Shown here piece by piece: positions 51,809-61,573 of a DNA stretch of 64,000 bases (its first letter is position 1; each line of letters starts with the position of its first letter). The stretch spans positions 434,001 to 498,000 of the forward strand of contig NZ_JAZIBG010000028.1 in NCBI RefSeq assembly GCF_036621135.1, written 5' to 3'. The stretch is from Aquincola agrisoli (GTDB lineage Bacteria; Pseudomonadota; Gammaproteobacteria; Burkholderiales; Burkholderiaceae_C). The notes beneath the pieces were generated by a model. The model did no database searches, was not told the DNA's origin, and saw only the letters and a list, made by a program, of their open reading frames with translations. A program made the translations under genes and the position numbers.

Positions 51809-51818
51809 GGGCGCCCGC

Positions 51819-53702
51819 TCAGGCCGTCAGCAAGCGCGTCACGCGCTGGACGTGCTCGGCCGGGTTCTCGAGCTGGCCGCCTTCGGCCAGCAGGGCCTGG
51901 TCGAACAGCAGGTGGGCCAGGTCGTCGAAACGGGCCTCGTCGCCTTCCAGGCGCTTGACCAGCGCGTGCTCCGGGTTCACCTCCAGGATCGGCTGCGTCT
52001 TCGGCGCCTGCTGGCCTGCCTGCTTCAGCATGCGGGCCAGGTGCGCGCTCATGTCGCCGTCTTCCACGACGATGCACGCGGGCGAATCGACCAGGCGGCT
52101 GGTGGCGCGCACGTCCTTCGCGCGGTCCTTCAGCGTGGCTTTCAGGCGCTCCAGCACGGGCTTGAAGCTCTCGGCCGCCTCTTCGGCCTTCTTCTTCTCT
52201 TCCTCGTCCTGCAGCTTGCCGAGGTCCACCGCGCCCTTCGCCACGCTCTGCAGCGGCTTGCCTTCCACCTCGTAGAGGTGGGAGAGCATCCACTCGTCGA
52301 CCCGGTCGGTCAGCAGCAGCACCTCGATGCCCTTCTTGCGGAAGATCTCGAGCTGCGGGCTGTTCTTGGCGGCAGCCAGCGTGTCGGCAGTGATGTAGTA
52401 GATCGCCTCCTGGCCTTCCTTCATGCGGCCGATGTAGTCGGCGAAGGAGACGCCTTCGTCGGCCTGCGTGGAGGCGAAGCGCAGGAGCTTCACCAGCCGC
52501 TCCTGGTTGGCATGGTCCTCGCCCACGCCTTCCTTCAGCACCGCGCCGAACTCCTTCCAGAAGGACGCGTACTTCTCCTTCTCGCCGGCATCCTCGCTGT
52601 TGGCAACGCTCTCCAGCATCGACAGCACGCGCTTGGTCGAGCCTTCGCGGATCGCCTTGACGTCGCGGCTCTCCTGCAGCAGCTCGCGGCTGACGTTCAG
52701 CGGCAGGTCGGCCGAGTCGATCACGCCCTTCACGAAGCGCAGGTACACCGGCATCAGCGCCTCGGCGTCATCCATGATGAAGACGCGCTTGACGTACAGC
52801 TTCACGCCGCCGCGCTTGTCGCGGTTCCACAGGTCGAACGGCGCCTTGGCCGGCACGTACAGCAGCTGCGTGTATTCGCTGCGGCCCTCGACGCGGTTGT
52901 GCGTGTAGGCGAGCGGCGCCTCCTGGTCGTAGCTGATCTGCTTGTAGAACTCGCGGTACTCGGCGTCGGTCACCTCGCTCTTGGCACGCGCCCACAGCGC
53001 CGCGGCCTTGTTGACCGTCTCCCACTCGTCCTTCACCACCTGCTTGCTCGCCTCTGCGTCCCACTCCTCCTTCTTCATCAGGATGGGCAGCGAGATGTGG
53101 TCGGAGTACTTGCCGATGATCGACTTCAGGCGCCAGCTGCTGAGGAACTCCTCCTCGCCGTCGCGCAGGTGCAGGATCACGTCGGTGCCGCGCTCGGGGC
53201 GGTCGATCGATTCGACCTCGAACTGGCCGGAGCCGTCGCTGCTCCAGCGCACGCCCTGGTCGGGCGGCAGGCCGGCACGGCGCGATTCGACCGTGATGCG
53301 GTCCGCCACGATGAAACCGGAATAGAAGCCCACGCCAAACTGGCCGATCAGGTTCGCGTCCTTCTTCTGGTCGCCCTGCAGCTTGCTCATGAACTCGCGC
53401 GTGCCGCTCTTGGCGATGGTGCCGAGGTGGGCCACGGCCTCGTCGGCGCTCATGCCGATGCCGTTGTCGCGGATCGTGATCGTCTTGGCCTCGGCGTCGT
53501 AGGTGACGCGCACCTCGAGGTTGGGCGCGTCCTCGTAGAGCGCGTTGTTGTCCAGGGCTTCGAAGCGCAGCTTGTCGCAGGCGTCGGACGCATTGGAGAC
53601 CAGCTCGCGCAGGAAGATCTCCTTGTTCGAGTAGAGCGAATGGGTCACCAGGTGCAGGATCTGCTGCACCTCGGCCTGGAATGAGAGGGTCTGTTTGTCC
53701 AT
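51819..53702 (-). CDS. htpG: Chaperone HtpG (bacterial Hsp90)
   Basis: 627-residue ATP-dependent chaperone. The N-terminal ATPase domain has QILHLVTHSLYSNKEIFLREL, split as QILHLVTHSLYS and EIFLREL, followed by SNASDACDK, the DNGIGMS and QFGVGFYSGF motifs. Middle-domain and C-terminal dimerisation segments are complete. The start MDKQTLSFQAEV at 53702 is conserved; upstream in-frame codons are not. Convergent with srkA at 10 bases. Confidence 0.97.
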   Translation of the reverse strand: MDKQTLSFQAEVQQILHLVTHSLYSNKEIFLRELVSNASDACDKLRFEALDNNALYEDAPNLEVRVTYDAEAKTITIRDNGIGMSADEAVAHLGTIAKSGTREFMSKLQGDQKKDANLIGQFGVGFYSGFIVADRITVESRRAGLPPDQGVRWSSDGSGQFEVESIDRPERGTDVILHLRDGEEEFLSSWRLKSIIGKYSDHISLPILMKKEEWDAEASKQVVKDEWETVNKAAALWARAKSEVTDAEYREFYKQISYDQEAPLAYTHNRVEGRSEYTQLLYVPAKAPFDLWNRDKRGGVKLYVKRVFIMDDAEALMPVYLRFVKGVIDSADLPLNVSRELLQESRDVKAIREGSTKRVLSMLESVANSEDAGEKEKYASFWKEFGAVLKEGVGEDHANQERLVKLLRFASTQADEGVSFADYIGRMKEGQEAIYYITADTLAAAKNSPQLEIFRKKGIEVLLLTDRVDEWMLSHLYEVEGKPLQSVAKGAVDLGKLQDEEEKKKAEEAAESFKPVLERLKATLKDRAKDVRATSRLVDSPACIVVEDGDMSAHLARMLKQAGQQAPKTQPILEVNPEHALVKRLEGDEARFDDLAHLLFDQALLAEGGQLENPAEHVQRVTRLLTA

Positions 53703-53796
53703 GGTCGTCGAAGGATGTCCGGAACGCGCCATCGGGGCGCGATCAGCGATTTTGGGACACCTCGCGGCGATTTCAACGGGGCACGCCCGCCGCCGC

Positions 53797-54273
53797 CTAG
53801 AGGAACCGCTCGAGCAGCCGCCGTGAGCCGCGGTCCAGCGCGCGGCGGTCACGGATGCTGAAGAAGATCCCGTGGCTGCTGGCCACCAACAGCGCCCCGG
53901 CGGTGCCGAGGCGCCGGATATCCTCCTCGCCCTTGAGCTCGAAACGCGTCGGGCCGCGGTCGGTCTCTACCTCCCAGACGCTCGGCGTCGAGAAGGTCGA
54001 GACCGACACCAGCCGCAGGATCTCAGGGGTGAACTCGCGCTGCGCCAACTCCTCGTCGACCAGCGCGCGCAGCGCGGGCGGCAGGCTGTCGAGCCGCGCG
54101 ATCCAGGCCACCTCGCGCCCTTCGGCGCCGACCATGGACAGGCCCTCCTGCGGCGCCGCCAGCGGAAAAGCCCGCACCGGCACCACGCCCTCGTGGCGCA
54201 GCCCGTCGGCCGTGGTCAGCACGAGGCGGCCGAACGCGTCGCGCTCGAGGTGAAATGCACCGTCCATCGTCAT
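53797..54273 (-). CDS. Cyanophycin-associated DUF1854 protein
   Basis: 158-residue DUF1854 protein. It starts MTMDGAFHLERDAFGRL and contains VPVRAFPLAAP, DEELAQREFTPEI and FELKGEEDIRRL. No catalytic motif is apparent. The ATG overlaps the stop of the ABC transporter (ATGA). This pair is known to co-occur with cyanophycin synthetase genes in betaproteobacteria; the function is not established. The last residues (RGSRRLLERFL) form a basic helix. Confidence 0.87.
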   Translation of the reverse strand: MTMDGAFHLERDAFGRLVLTTADGLRHEGVVPVRAFPLAAPQEGLSMVGAEGREVAWIARLDSLPPALRALVDEELAQREFTPEILRLVSVSTFSTPSVWEVETDRGPTRFELKGEEDIRRLGTAGALLVASSHGIFFSIRDRRALDRGSRRLLERFL

Positions 54274-56528
54274 GCTCCCGCCGGGTGGGCCGCGTGCACG
54301 GGCTCGCGCTCCGGCTCGGCATCGCCGCCGTCGACGCGGCGCGCCTGGGCCTCGTAGAGGCGCCAGTAGGCACCCTGCCGGGCGATCAATTCGTCGTGCG
54401 GCCCGACCTCCACGACCTGCCCCCGGTCCATCACCACCAGCCGGTCGGCCTTGCGCAAAGTCGAGAGGCGGTGCGCGATCGCGATGGTGGTGCGGCCCTG
54501 GACGAGGTTGTCGAGCGCCTTCTGGATCTCGCCCTCGGTCTCGGTGTCGACCGCGGACGTCGCCTCGTCGAGGATCAGGATGCGCGGATCGATGAGCAGC
54601 GCCCGCGCGATCGAGATGCGCTGCCGCTCCCCGCCGGACAGCCCCTGGCCCCGCTCGCCGACCAGCGAGTCGTAGCCGTGCGGCAGCCGCAGGATGAAGT
54701 CGTGCGCGTGCGCGGCGCGGGCGGCCGCGATGATCTCCTCGCGGGTGGCGTCGGGCCGGCCGTAGGCGATGTTCTCGGCGATGGTGCCGAAGAACAGGAA
54801 CGGCTCCTGGAGCACGAGGCCGATGTGCCGCCGGTAGTCGGCCACGCCGAAGCGGCGGATGTCGGTGCCGTCGACCTCGATCGCACCGTCGGTGACGTCG
54901 TAGAACCGGCAGATCAGGTTCACCAGCGTGCTCTTGCCCGAGCCGCTGTGGCCCACCAGGCCGATCATCTCGCCGGGCCGGATGTCGAGGTCCAGCCCGC
55001 GGATCACCGAGCGGCTGCCGTAGCGGAAGCCCAGGCCGCGCATGCGGATGCCGCCGCGCGGCGATTCGATGCGCACCGGCTGCGCGGGCTCCGGCACGTT
55101 CGACACGTGGTCCAGGATGTCGAAGATGCGCTTGGCCCCCGCGGCCGCCTTCTGCGTGACGGAGACGATGCGGCTCATCGAGTCGAGCCGCGTGTAGAAG
55201 CGCCCGATGTAGGCGATGAACGCCGTCAGCACCCCCACGCTGATCTGGCCGCCGGCGATCAGCCAGATGCCGAAGGCCCAGACCACCAGCAGACCGATGT
55301 CGGTCAGCAGCGAGACGGTCGGGGAAAACAGCGACCAGGTCTTGTTGAGCCGGTCGTTGACCACGAGGTTCTGCCGGTTGGCCTCGCGGAAGCGCTCGGC
55401 CTCGCGGCGCTCCTGGGCGAAGGCCTTGACGACGCGGATGCCGGGAATGGTGTCGGCCAGCACGTTGGTCACGTCGCCCCACACCCGGTCGATCTTCTCG
55501 AAGCCGGTGCGCAGGCGGTCGCGCACGATGTGGATCATCCACGCGATGAACGGCAAGGGCAGCAAGGTCACCAGTGCCAGCCACGGGCTGATGGAGAACA
55601 GGATGGCCGAGGTCATCACGATCATCAGCACGTCGGTCGCGAAGTCGAGTGCGTGCAGCGACAGGAAGACGCTGATGCGGTCGGTCTCGGAGCCGATGCG
55701 CGCGATCAGGTCGCCGGTGCGCTTGGCGCCGAAGTAGTCCAGCGACAGGCGCAACAGGTGTTCGAAGGCCGCGGTGCGCAGGTCCGCCGCGATGCGCTCG
55801 GACACCAGCGCCAGCAGCCAAGTGCGGGCCCATCCCAGGCCCCACGCCAGCAGCGCCGAGCCCAGCAAGCCCGCCAGCAGGCCCACCACCAGCCACGGGT
55901 CGATCTGCTGGCCGTTCTGAAACGGGATCAGCACCCGGTCCATCAGCGGGATCGTCAGGTAAGGCGGCACCAGGGTGGCGGCGGTGGAGGCCAACGTCAG
56001 CGCAAAGCCGGCGATCAGCTGCCGGCGGTAGGGGCGGGCGAAGCGCCCGAGGCGCAGCAGCACCCAGGTGGACGGGGGCTGCGCGGCGTCGGGCGCCTCG
56101 TCGTCCGCCTCGGCCTCTTCCTGCGCGGGCTCGCCGCCCCCGCCGCGGTACAGCCGCGCCAGCTGCCGCTCGGCCTGCGCCATCCACCGCAGCGCCTGCA
56201 CATTGACCGCCAGCGTGAAGCGCCACTGCGCGAGCCGCTGCCGGCCGTCGAGCAGCTCGATGACGCCCACCCCGGCATGGTCGGTGTGGCGCAGCGACAG
56301 GTCGGCCGCCAGGGGCCAGCCGCGCCAGCCGTCCGCGCCGCCCGCCAGCAGGCGCCGGTCGGTGAGCACGAGCAGGCCGGGCGCGAAGCGCTGGCGCGCA
56401 TCGAGGTCAACCTCCAGCGCGGCCAGCACGTTCTCGTCGCTCGCCAGTTGCTGGCGCAGGACGGCCTGCAGGCCGGAAGCAGGGGAAGGACCGGAGGCGG
56501 TGGGTTGTTCTTTGTGTAAGGGTTGCAT
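54270..56528 (-). CDS. Cyanophycin-associated ABC transporter (exporter type, with extra N-terminal domain)
   Basis: 752-residue half-transporter: an N-terminal domain of about 150 residues, a six-helix membrane domain (about 160-460) and an ATPase with Walker A GHSGSGKST (526-534), LSGGERQR and ILILDEATS. The N-terminal domain (LLVLTDRRLL, then WRFTLAVNVQALRW) looks like a bacterial PH-like fold followed by an acidic linker. It is an exporter-type architecture like MsbA, so it likely moves a substrate out of the cytosol or senses it; the substrate is unknown. It is divergent from cphA' across 150 bases and coupled to DUF1854. Confidence 0.88.
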   Translation of the reverse strand: MQPLHKEQPTASGPSPASGLQAVLRQQLASDENVLAALEVDLDARQRFAPGLLVLTDRRLLAGGADGWRGWPLAADLSLRHTDHAGVGVIELLDGRQRLAQWRFTLAVNVQALRWMAQAERQLARLYRGGGGEPAQEEAEADDEAPDAAQPPSTWVLLRLGRFARPYRRQLIAGFALTLASTAATLVPPYLTIPLMDRVLIPFQNGQQIDPWLVVGLLAGLLGSALLAWGLGWARTWLLALVSERIAADLRTAAFEHLLRLSLDYFGAKRTGDLIARIGSETDRISVFLSLHALDFATDVLMIVMTSAILFSISPWLALVTLLPLPFIAWMIHIVRDRLRTGFEKIDRVWGDVTNVLADTIPGIRVVKAFAQERREAERFREANRQNLVVNDRLNKTWSLFSPTVSLLTDIGLLVVWAFGIWLIAGGQISVGVLTAFIAYIGRFYTRLDSMSRIVSVTQKAAAGAKRIFDILDHVSNVPEPAQPVRIESPRGGIRMRGLGFRYGSRSVIRGLDLDIRPGEMIGLVGHSGSGKSTLVNLICRFYDVTDGAIEVDGTDIRRFGVADYRRHIGLVLQEPFLFFGTIAENIAYGRPDATREEIIAAARAAHAHDFILRLPHGYDSLVGERGQGLSGGERQRISIARALLIDPRILILDEATSAVDTETEGEIQKALDNLVQGRTTIAIAHRLSTLRKADRLVVMDRGQVVEVGPHDELIARQGAYWRLYEAQARRVDGGDAEPEREPVHAAHPAGA

Positions 56529-56678
56529 CGGCGGCCGGCCCCGGCAGGGCACGGGTGCGGATTCTGGACCATGCCCGCAACGCACGGCACCCGCGCCCCG
56601 CCGACACCCGCCGGCATGACCGGGCGCACAATCCCGCGGGTGACACCTGCCCCGCGGCACACCACACGATAGCGGTAC

Positions 56679-58883
56679 ATGAGCAGCACATTCCAAGACA
56701 TCCGGCTCCTGCGCATCAGCTACCTGCGAGGCCCGAGCATCTGGACCTACCGGCCCGTGCTCGAGACCTGGCTCGACCTGGGTGAGCTCGAAGAACACCC
56801 CTCCCACCTGCTGCCCGGGTTCAACGCCCGGCTGACGGCCTTGCTGCCGGCGCTGGTGGAGCACCACTGCGGCGTCGGTGAGCGGGGCGGCTTCCTGCAG
56901 CGGCTCGACGAAGGCACCTGGATGGGCCATGTGCTGGAGCACGTGGTGATCGAGCTGCTCAACCTCGCGGGCATGCCGACGGGGTTCGGCCAGACGCGCA
57001 GCACCTCGCAGGCCGGCGTGTACCGGATGGTCTTCCGCGCCCGGGACGAGCACGTCTCGCGCACCGCGCTCGCCTGCGGCCACCGGCTGCTGATGGCCGC
57101 CATCAACGGCGAGCCCTTCGACGTCGCCGCGGCCGTGGCCCAGGTGCGCAACCAGCTCGATGACACCTACTTCGGCCCCAGCACCGCGGCCATCGTGGCG
57201 GCCGCCACCGACCGCCGCATCCCGCATGTGCGGCTCAACCAGGGCAACCTCGTGCAGATGGGCCATGGCGCACGCCAGCGCCGCATCTGGACGGCGGAGA
57301 CCGATTTCACCGGCGCCATCGCCGAGAACATCGCAGGCGACAAGGACCTCACCAAGCGCCTGATCGCCGCCTGCGGCGTGCCGGTGCCCGAGGGCAGCAG
57401 GGTCGACAGCCCGGCCGCGGCCTGGGAAGCGGCCGAGGACATCGGCCTGCCGGTGGTGGTCAAGCCGATCGACGGCAACCATGGCCGCGGCGTCAGCCTC
57501 GACCTGAACACGCGCGAAGAGGTGGAGGCGGCATGGCCCGTCGCCGCCGCGGAGGGCAGCGGCGTGATCGTCGAGCGCTACATCCGCGGCGACGAGCACC
57601 GGCTGCTGGTGGTCGGCGGCGAAGTGGTCGCCGCGGCCCGCGGCGAAAGCCTCTGGATCACCGGCGACGGCCGGGCCACCGTAGCGGCCCTGATCGACAG
57701 CCAGCTCAACACCGACCCGCGCCGCGGCGAGGCCGAGGAGTTCCCGCTCGAGACCATCCGCCTCGACCGCGAACCCGTGATCCGCCTGCTGCTGCAGCGC
57801 CAGGGCCTCGACGGCGACGCGGTGCCGGCGGCCGGCCGCCGGGTGCTCGTGCAGCGCAACGGCAATGTCGCGATCGACTGCACGGATGACGTCCACCCGG
57901 AGGTCGCGCGGGTCGCCGGCCTGGCCGCCCGGGTGGTCGGGCTCGACATCGCCGGCATCGACCTCGTGGCGGAAGACATCCGCCAGCCGCTGCACACCCA
58001 GGGCGGCGCCATCGTCGAGGTGAACGCCGGGCCCGGGCTGCTGATGCACCTGAAGCCGGCCGTCGGCACGCCGCGGCCGGTCGGGCGGGCGATCGTCGAC
58101 CACCTGTTCCGCGAAGGCGAGGACGGGCGCATCCCCATCGTCGGCGTCGCCGGCACGCGCCACACCACCGCGGTGGCGAGGCTGGTGGGCTGGCTGCTTC
58201 AGCTCAGTGGCCGGCACGTGGGCCTCGCCTGCCGCGAGGGCCTGTTCCTGGAGCGCCGGCAGGTCGAGGCCGGCGACGCCACCCGCTGGGACACCGCGCA
58301 GCGCCTGCTGATGAGCCGCAACGTCGATACCGCGGTGATCGAGAACGGTCCGGTCGAGATCCTCAACGACGGCCTCGCCTACGACCGCTGCGACGTCGGC
58401 ATCGTCACCGACCTCGACCTGCCCGAGACCCTGCGGGCGCCGCTGGCAGCGCACGACTTCTTCGAGTCCGACCAGCTGGTCAAGGTGCTGCGCACGCAGG
58501 TGGACGTGGTGCTGCCGCACGGCGTGGCAGTGCTGAACGCGGCCGACGAGCGGGTGGCGGCGATGGCGGAGCTGTGCGACGGCGAGGCCATCCTCTACGG
58601 CATCGATCCGCAGACGCCCGCGCTCGCCAGGCACCGCGGCAGCGGCGCCCGCGGCGGCCGCGCGGTGTTCGTGCGCGACGGCCGCGTCGTGCTCGCCACC
58701 GGCAGCGCCGAGACCCGGCTCGCGGCGCTGCAGCGCCTGGCGGCCGGCCGCGGCGCGGCAGACAGCCCCATCGACACCGAAGTGCTGCTGGCCGCCGTCG
58801 CGGCGGCCTGGGCGCTCGAAGTGGCCCCCGATCTGATCATCGCCGGCATCGAGACCTTTGCCAGCGACCTCGTCGCCGCCTGA
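56679..58883 (+). CDS. cphA': Cyanophycin synthetase-like protein CphA' with degenerate second ATP site
   Basis: 734-residue paralogue of CphA. The ATP-grasp part (about 215-475) is intact, with VVVKPIDGNHGRGV and IVEVNAGPG. The Mur-ligase-like part begins at 485 but its P-loop reads GTRHTT (492-497) where CphA has GTNGKTTT, so the ATP-binding Lys is missing, and the C-terminal Mur domain is about 120 residues shorter. A second active site of this kind should not work, as in the cyanobacterial CphA2 group. Ralstonia eutropha also carries cphA and cphA' side by side. cphA follows after 18 bases. Confidence 0.88.
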   Translation: MSSTFQDIRLLRISYLRGPSIWTYRPVLETWLDLGELEEHPSHLLPGFNARLTALLPALVEHHCGVGERGGFLQRLDEGTWMGHVLEHVVIELLNLAGMPTGFGQTRSTSQAGVYRMVFRARDEHVSRTALACGHRLLMAAINGEPFDVAAAVAQVRNQLDDTYFGPSTAAIVAAATDRRIPHVRLNQGNLVQMGHGARQRRIWTAETDFTGAIAENIAGDKDLTKRLIAACGVPVPEGSRVDSPAAAWEAAEDIGLPVVVKPIDGNHGRGVSLDLNTREEVEAAWPVAAAEGSGVIVERYIRGDEHRLLVVGGEVVAAARGESLWITGDGRATVAALIDSQLNTDPRRGEAEEFPLETIRLDREPVIRLLLQRQGLDGDAVPAAGRRVLVQRNGNVAIDCTDDVHPEVARVAGLAARVVGLDIAGIDLVAEDIRQPLHTQGGAIVEVNAGPGLLMHLKPAVGTPRPVGRAIVDHLFREGEDGRIPIVGVAGTRHTTAVARLVGWLLQLSGRHVGLACREGLFLERRQVEAGDATRWDTAQRLLMSRNVDTAVIENGPVEILNDGLAYDRCDVGIVTDLDLPETLRAPLAAHDFFESDQLVKVLRTQVDVVLPHGVAVLNAADERVAAMAELCDGEAILYGIDPQTPALARHRGSGARGGRAVFVRDGRVVLATGSAETRLAALQRLAAGRGAADSPIDTEVLLAAVAAAWALEVAPDLIIAGIETFASDLVAA

Positions 58884-58901
58884 CCCTCCGCCCCATCGCC
58901 C

Positions 58902-61463
58902 ATGCAAGTCTCACGCATTCGCGCCCTCCGCGGCCCCAACCTCTGGAGCCGCAACACGGCCATCGAGGCGATCGTCAAGTGCTCCGCCAACGCCCTGTCG
59001 CAGTCGCAGCAGGACGACTTCGAGGATCGGCTGCGCCAGCGTTTCCCCGCCATCGGCGCACTGCGGCCGGCCACCGGCGCCGCCTCGCTCGCGCACGTGC
59101 TGGAAGCCGCCGCGCTGGCGCTGCAGAAGGAGGCCGGCTGCCCGGTGTCCTTCAGCCGCACCTCCGCCACGGTCGAGGAAGGCGTCTACCAGGTCGTCGT
59201 CGAGTACAGCGAGGAGGCCGTCGGCCGCATGGCGCTCGACGAGGCGCACCTGCTCGTGCAGGCCGCGCTCGACGGCACCGGCTTCGACGTCGACGCCGCC
59301 ATCGCGCGCCTGCGCGAGAAGGACGAGGACGTGCGGCTGGGACCGAGCACCGGCTCCATCGTCAACGCGGCGCTGGCCCGCGGCATCCCGTACCGCCGGT
59401 TGACGGAAGGCAGCCTGGTGCAGCTGGGCTGGGGCTCAAGGCAGCGCCGCATCTGGGCCGCCGAGGTCGACTCGACCAGCGCGGTGTCGGAAGCGATCGC
59501 CCAGGACAAGGACCTCACCAAGACGCTGCTGCGCGCGGCCGGCGTGCCGGTGCCCATCGGCCGGCCGGTGACGAGCGCCGACGATGCCTGGGCGGTGGCC
59601 CAGGAGGTCGGCCTGCCCGTCGTGGTCAAGCCGCAGGACGGCAACCAGGGCAAGGGCGTGACGGTGAACATCGTCGACCGCCCGCACCTGGACATCGCTT
59701 ACCGCGCCGCCGAGGAATACGGCACGGTGATGGTCGAGAAGTACCTGCCGGGCAGCGACTACCGCATGCTCGTGGTGGGCGACCAGCTGGTCGCCGCCGC
59801 GCGGCGCGACCCGCCGCACGTGATCGGCGACGGCGAGCACACCGTGCGCGAACTCGTCGAGCGGGTGAACGCCGACCCGCGGCGCGGCGAAGGCCACGCC
59901 ACGTCGCTGACCAAGATCCGCTTCGACGAGATCGCGGTGGCGCGGCTGGCCGTCCAGGGGCTGACGCCCGAATCGGTGCCCGACAAGGGCCACCGCGTGA
60001 TCCTGCGCAACAACGCCAACCTCTCCACCGGCGGCACCGCCACCGACGTGACGGACGACGTGCACCCCGACGTCGCGGCACGGGCCGTGGCCGCGGCGCG
60101 CATGATCGGGCTGGACATCTGCGGCGTCGACGTGGTGTGCGAGGGTGTGCTCGAGCCGCTGGAATCCCAGCACGGCGGCATCGTCGAGGTGAACGCCGCG
60201 CCGGGGCTGCGCATGCACCTGTCGCCCTCATACGGCAAGGGCCGCCCGGTCGGCGAGGCGATCGTGAACCACCTGTTCGAGCCCGGCCAGGACGGGCGCA
60301 TCCCGGTGGTCGCGGTGACCGGCACCAACGGCAAGACCACCACGGCCCGGCTGATCGGCCACCTGCTGGCCAGCGGCGGCTACCGCGTGGGCATGACCAA
60401 CACGGACGGCGTGTACGTCGAAGGCCGGCAGATCGACTCCGGCGACTGCAGCGGCCCCAAGAGCGCCCGCAACGTGCTCGCACACCCGGACGTCGATGCC
60501 GCGGTGTTCGAGACCGCGCGGGGCGGCGTGCTGCGCGAAGGCCTGGGCTTCGACCGCTGCCAGGTGGCCGTGGTCACCAACATCGGCGCCGGCGACCACC
60601 TGGGCCTGAACTACATCACCACGGTCGAAGACCTGGCCGTGCTCAAGCGCGTGATCGTCCAGAACGTCGCGCCCACGGGCTATGCGGTGCTGAACGCCGC
60701 CGACCCCATCGTCGCGCAGATGGCGGCGAGTTCGCCCGGCAAGGTGATCTTCTTCACCGCCGACCGCCATCATCCCGTGATGGCCACGCACCGCGCCCAG
60801 GGCGGGCGCACCGTGTACGTCGACGACGGCGCCCTCGTCGCCGCCGAAGGCAGCTGGCGCGAGAGCATCCCGCTGCGCGACATCCCGCTCACGCGCAACG
60901 GCAGCATCAGCTTCCAGGTCGAGAACGTCCTGGCCTCGGTGGCCGCGGCCTGGGGGCTGGGGCTGGACCTGGCGGCGATCCGCAGCGGGCTGGCGAGCTT
61001 CATCAACGATGCGCACAACGCGCCGGGGCGGTTCAACGTGATGGACTACCGCGGTGCGACCGTCATCGCCGACTACGGCCACAACCCGGATGCCATGCGC
61101 GCGCTGGTGCAGGCGGTGGAATCGATGCCGGCCCGGCGACGCAGCGTGGTGATCAGCGGGGCGGGCGACCGCCGCGACGAGGACATCCGGGACCAGACCG
61201 TCATCCTGGGCAGCGCGTTCGACGACGTCATCCTCTACCAGGATGCGGCCCAGCGAGGGCGCGCCGACGGCGAGGTGATGGCGCTGCTGCGCGAGGGCCT
61301 GGCCAACGCGAGCCGCACACGCCACACCGAGGAGATCCGGGGCGAGTTCCTCGCGATCGACACCGCGCTCGCCCGCCTGCAGCCGGGTGACCTGTGCCTC
61401 GTGCTCGTCGACCAGGTCGAGGAAGCCCTGGCCCACCTGGAGCGGCGCATCCGGGGCGCCTGA
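58902..61463 (+). CDS. cphA: Cyanophycin synthetase
   Basis: 853-residue enzyme that builds multi-L-arginyl-poly-L-aspartate, adding Asp with an ATP-grasp site and Arg with a Mur-ligase-like site. N-terminal domain 1-160; ATP-grasp about 200-460 with VVVKPQDGNQGKGV and IVEVNAAPGLRMH; Mur-ligase part with GTNGKTTT (474-481), ETARGG, and the C-terminal DYGHNPDA. Both sites look complete and the length is typical. Likely co-transcribed with cphA'. Confidence 0.96.
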   Translation: MQVSRIRALRGPNLWSRNTAIEAIVKCSANALSQSQQDDFEDRLRQRFPAIGALRPATGAASLAHVLEAAALALQKEAGCPVSFSRTSATVEEGVYQVVVEYSEEAVGRMALDEAHLLVQAALDGTGFDVDAAIARLREKDEDVRLGPSTGSIVNAALARGIPYRRLTEGSLVQLGWGSRQRRIWAAEVDSTSAVSEAIAQDKDLTKTLLRAAGVPVPIGRPVTSADDAWAVAQEVGLPVVVKPQDGNQGKGVTVNIVDRPHLDIAYRAAEEYGTVMVEKYLPGSDYRMLVVGDQLVAAARRDPPHVIGDGEHTVRELVERVNADPRRGEGHATSLTKIRFDEIAVARLAVQGLTPESVPDKGHRVILRNNANLSTGGTATDVTDDVHPDVAARAVAAARMIGLDICGVDVVCEGVLEPLESQHGGIVEVNAAPGLRMHLSPSYGKGRPVGEAIVNHLFEPGQDGRIPVVAVTGTNGKTTTARLIGHLLASGGYRVGMTNTDGVYVEGRQIDSGDCSGPKSARNVLAHPDVDAAVFETARGGVLREGLGFDRCQVAVVTNIGAGDHLGLNYITTVEDLAVLKRVIVQNVAPTGYAVLNAADPIVAQMAASSPGKVIFFTADRHHPVMATHRAQGGRTVYVDDGALVAAEGSWRESIPLRDIPLTRNGSISFQVENVLASVAAAWGLGLDLAAIRSGLASFINDAHNAPGRFNVMDYRGATVIADYGHNPDAMRALVQAVESMPARRRSVVISGAGDRRDEDIRDQTVILGSAFDDVILYQDAAQRGRADGEVMALLREGLANASRTRHTEEIRGEFLAIDTALARLQPGDLCLVLVDQVEEALAHLERRIRGA

Positions 61464-61573
61464 CACCGGGCCGGCCGCCACCTGGCGTCGTCGCGCTGTC
61501 ACACGGGCTGCGAAGAATGCCGCGCGTCCTGCACCCGCAGGACCATCGACATCAAGACGCCCGGAGGAAAAAC

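Noticed and set aside
54270..58907. A 1545-codon minus-strand open frame that extends the ABC transporter upstream across cphA'
   Set aside because: The part beyond 56528 is the antisense of the clearly conserved cphA' gene; GC-rich codon use keeps opposite frames open by chance.
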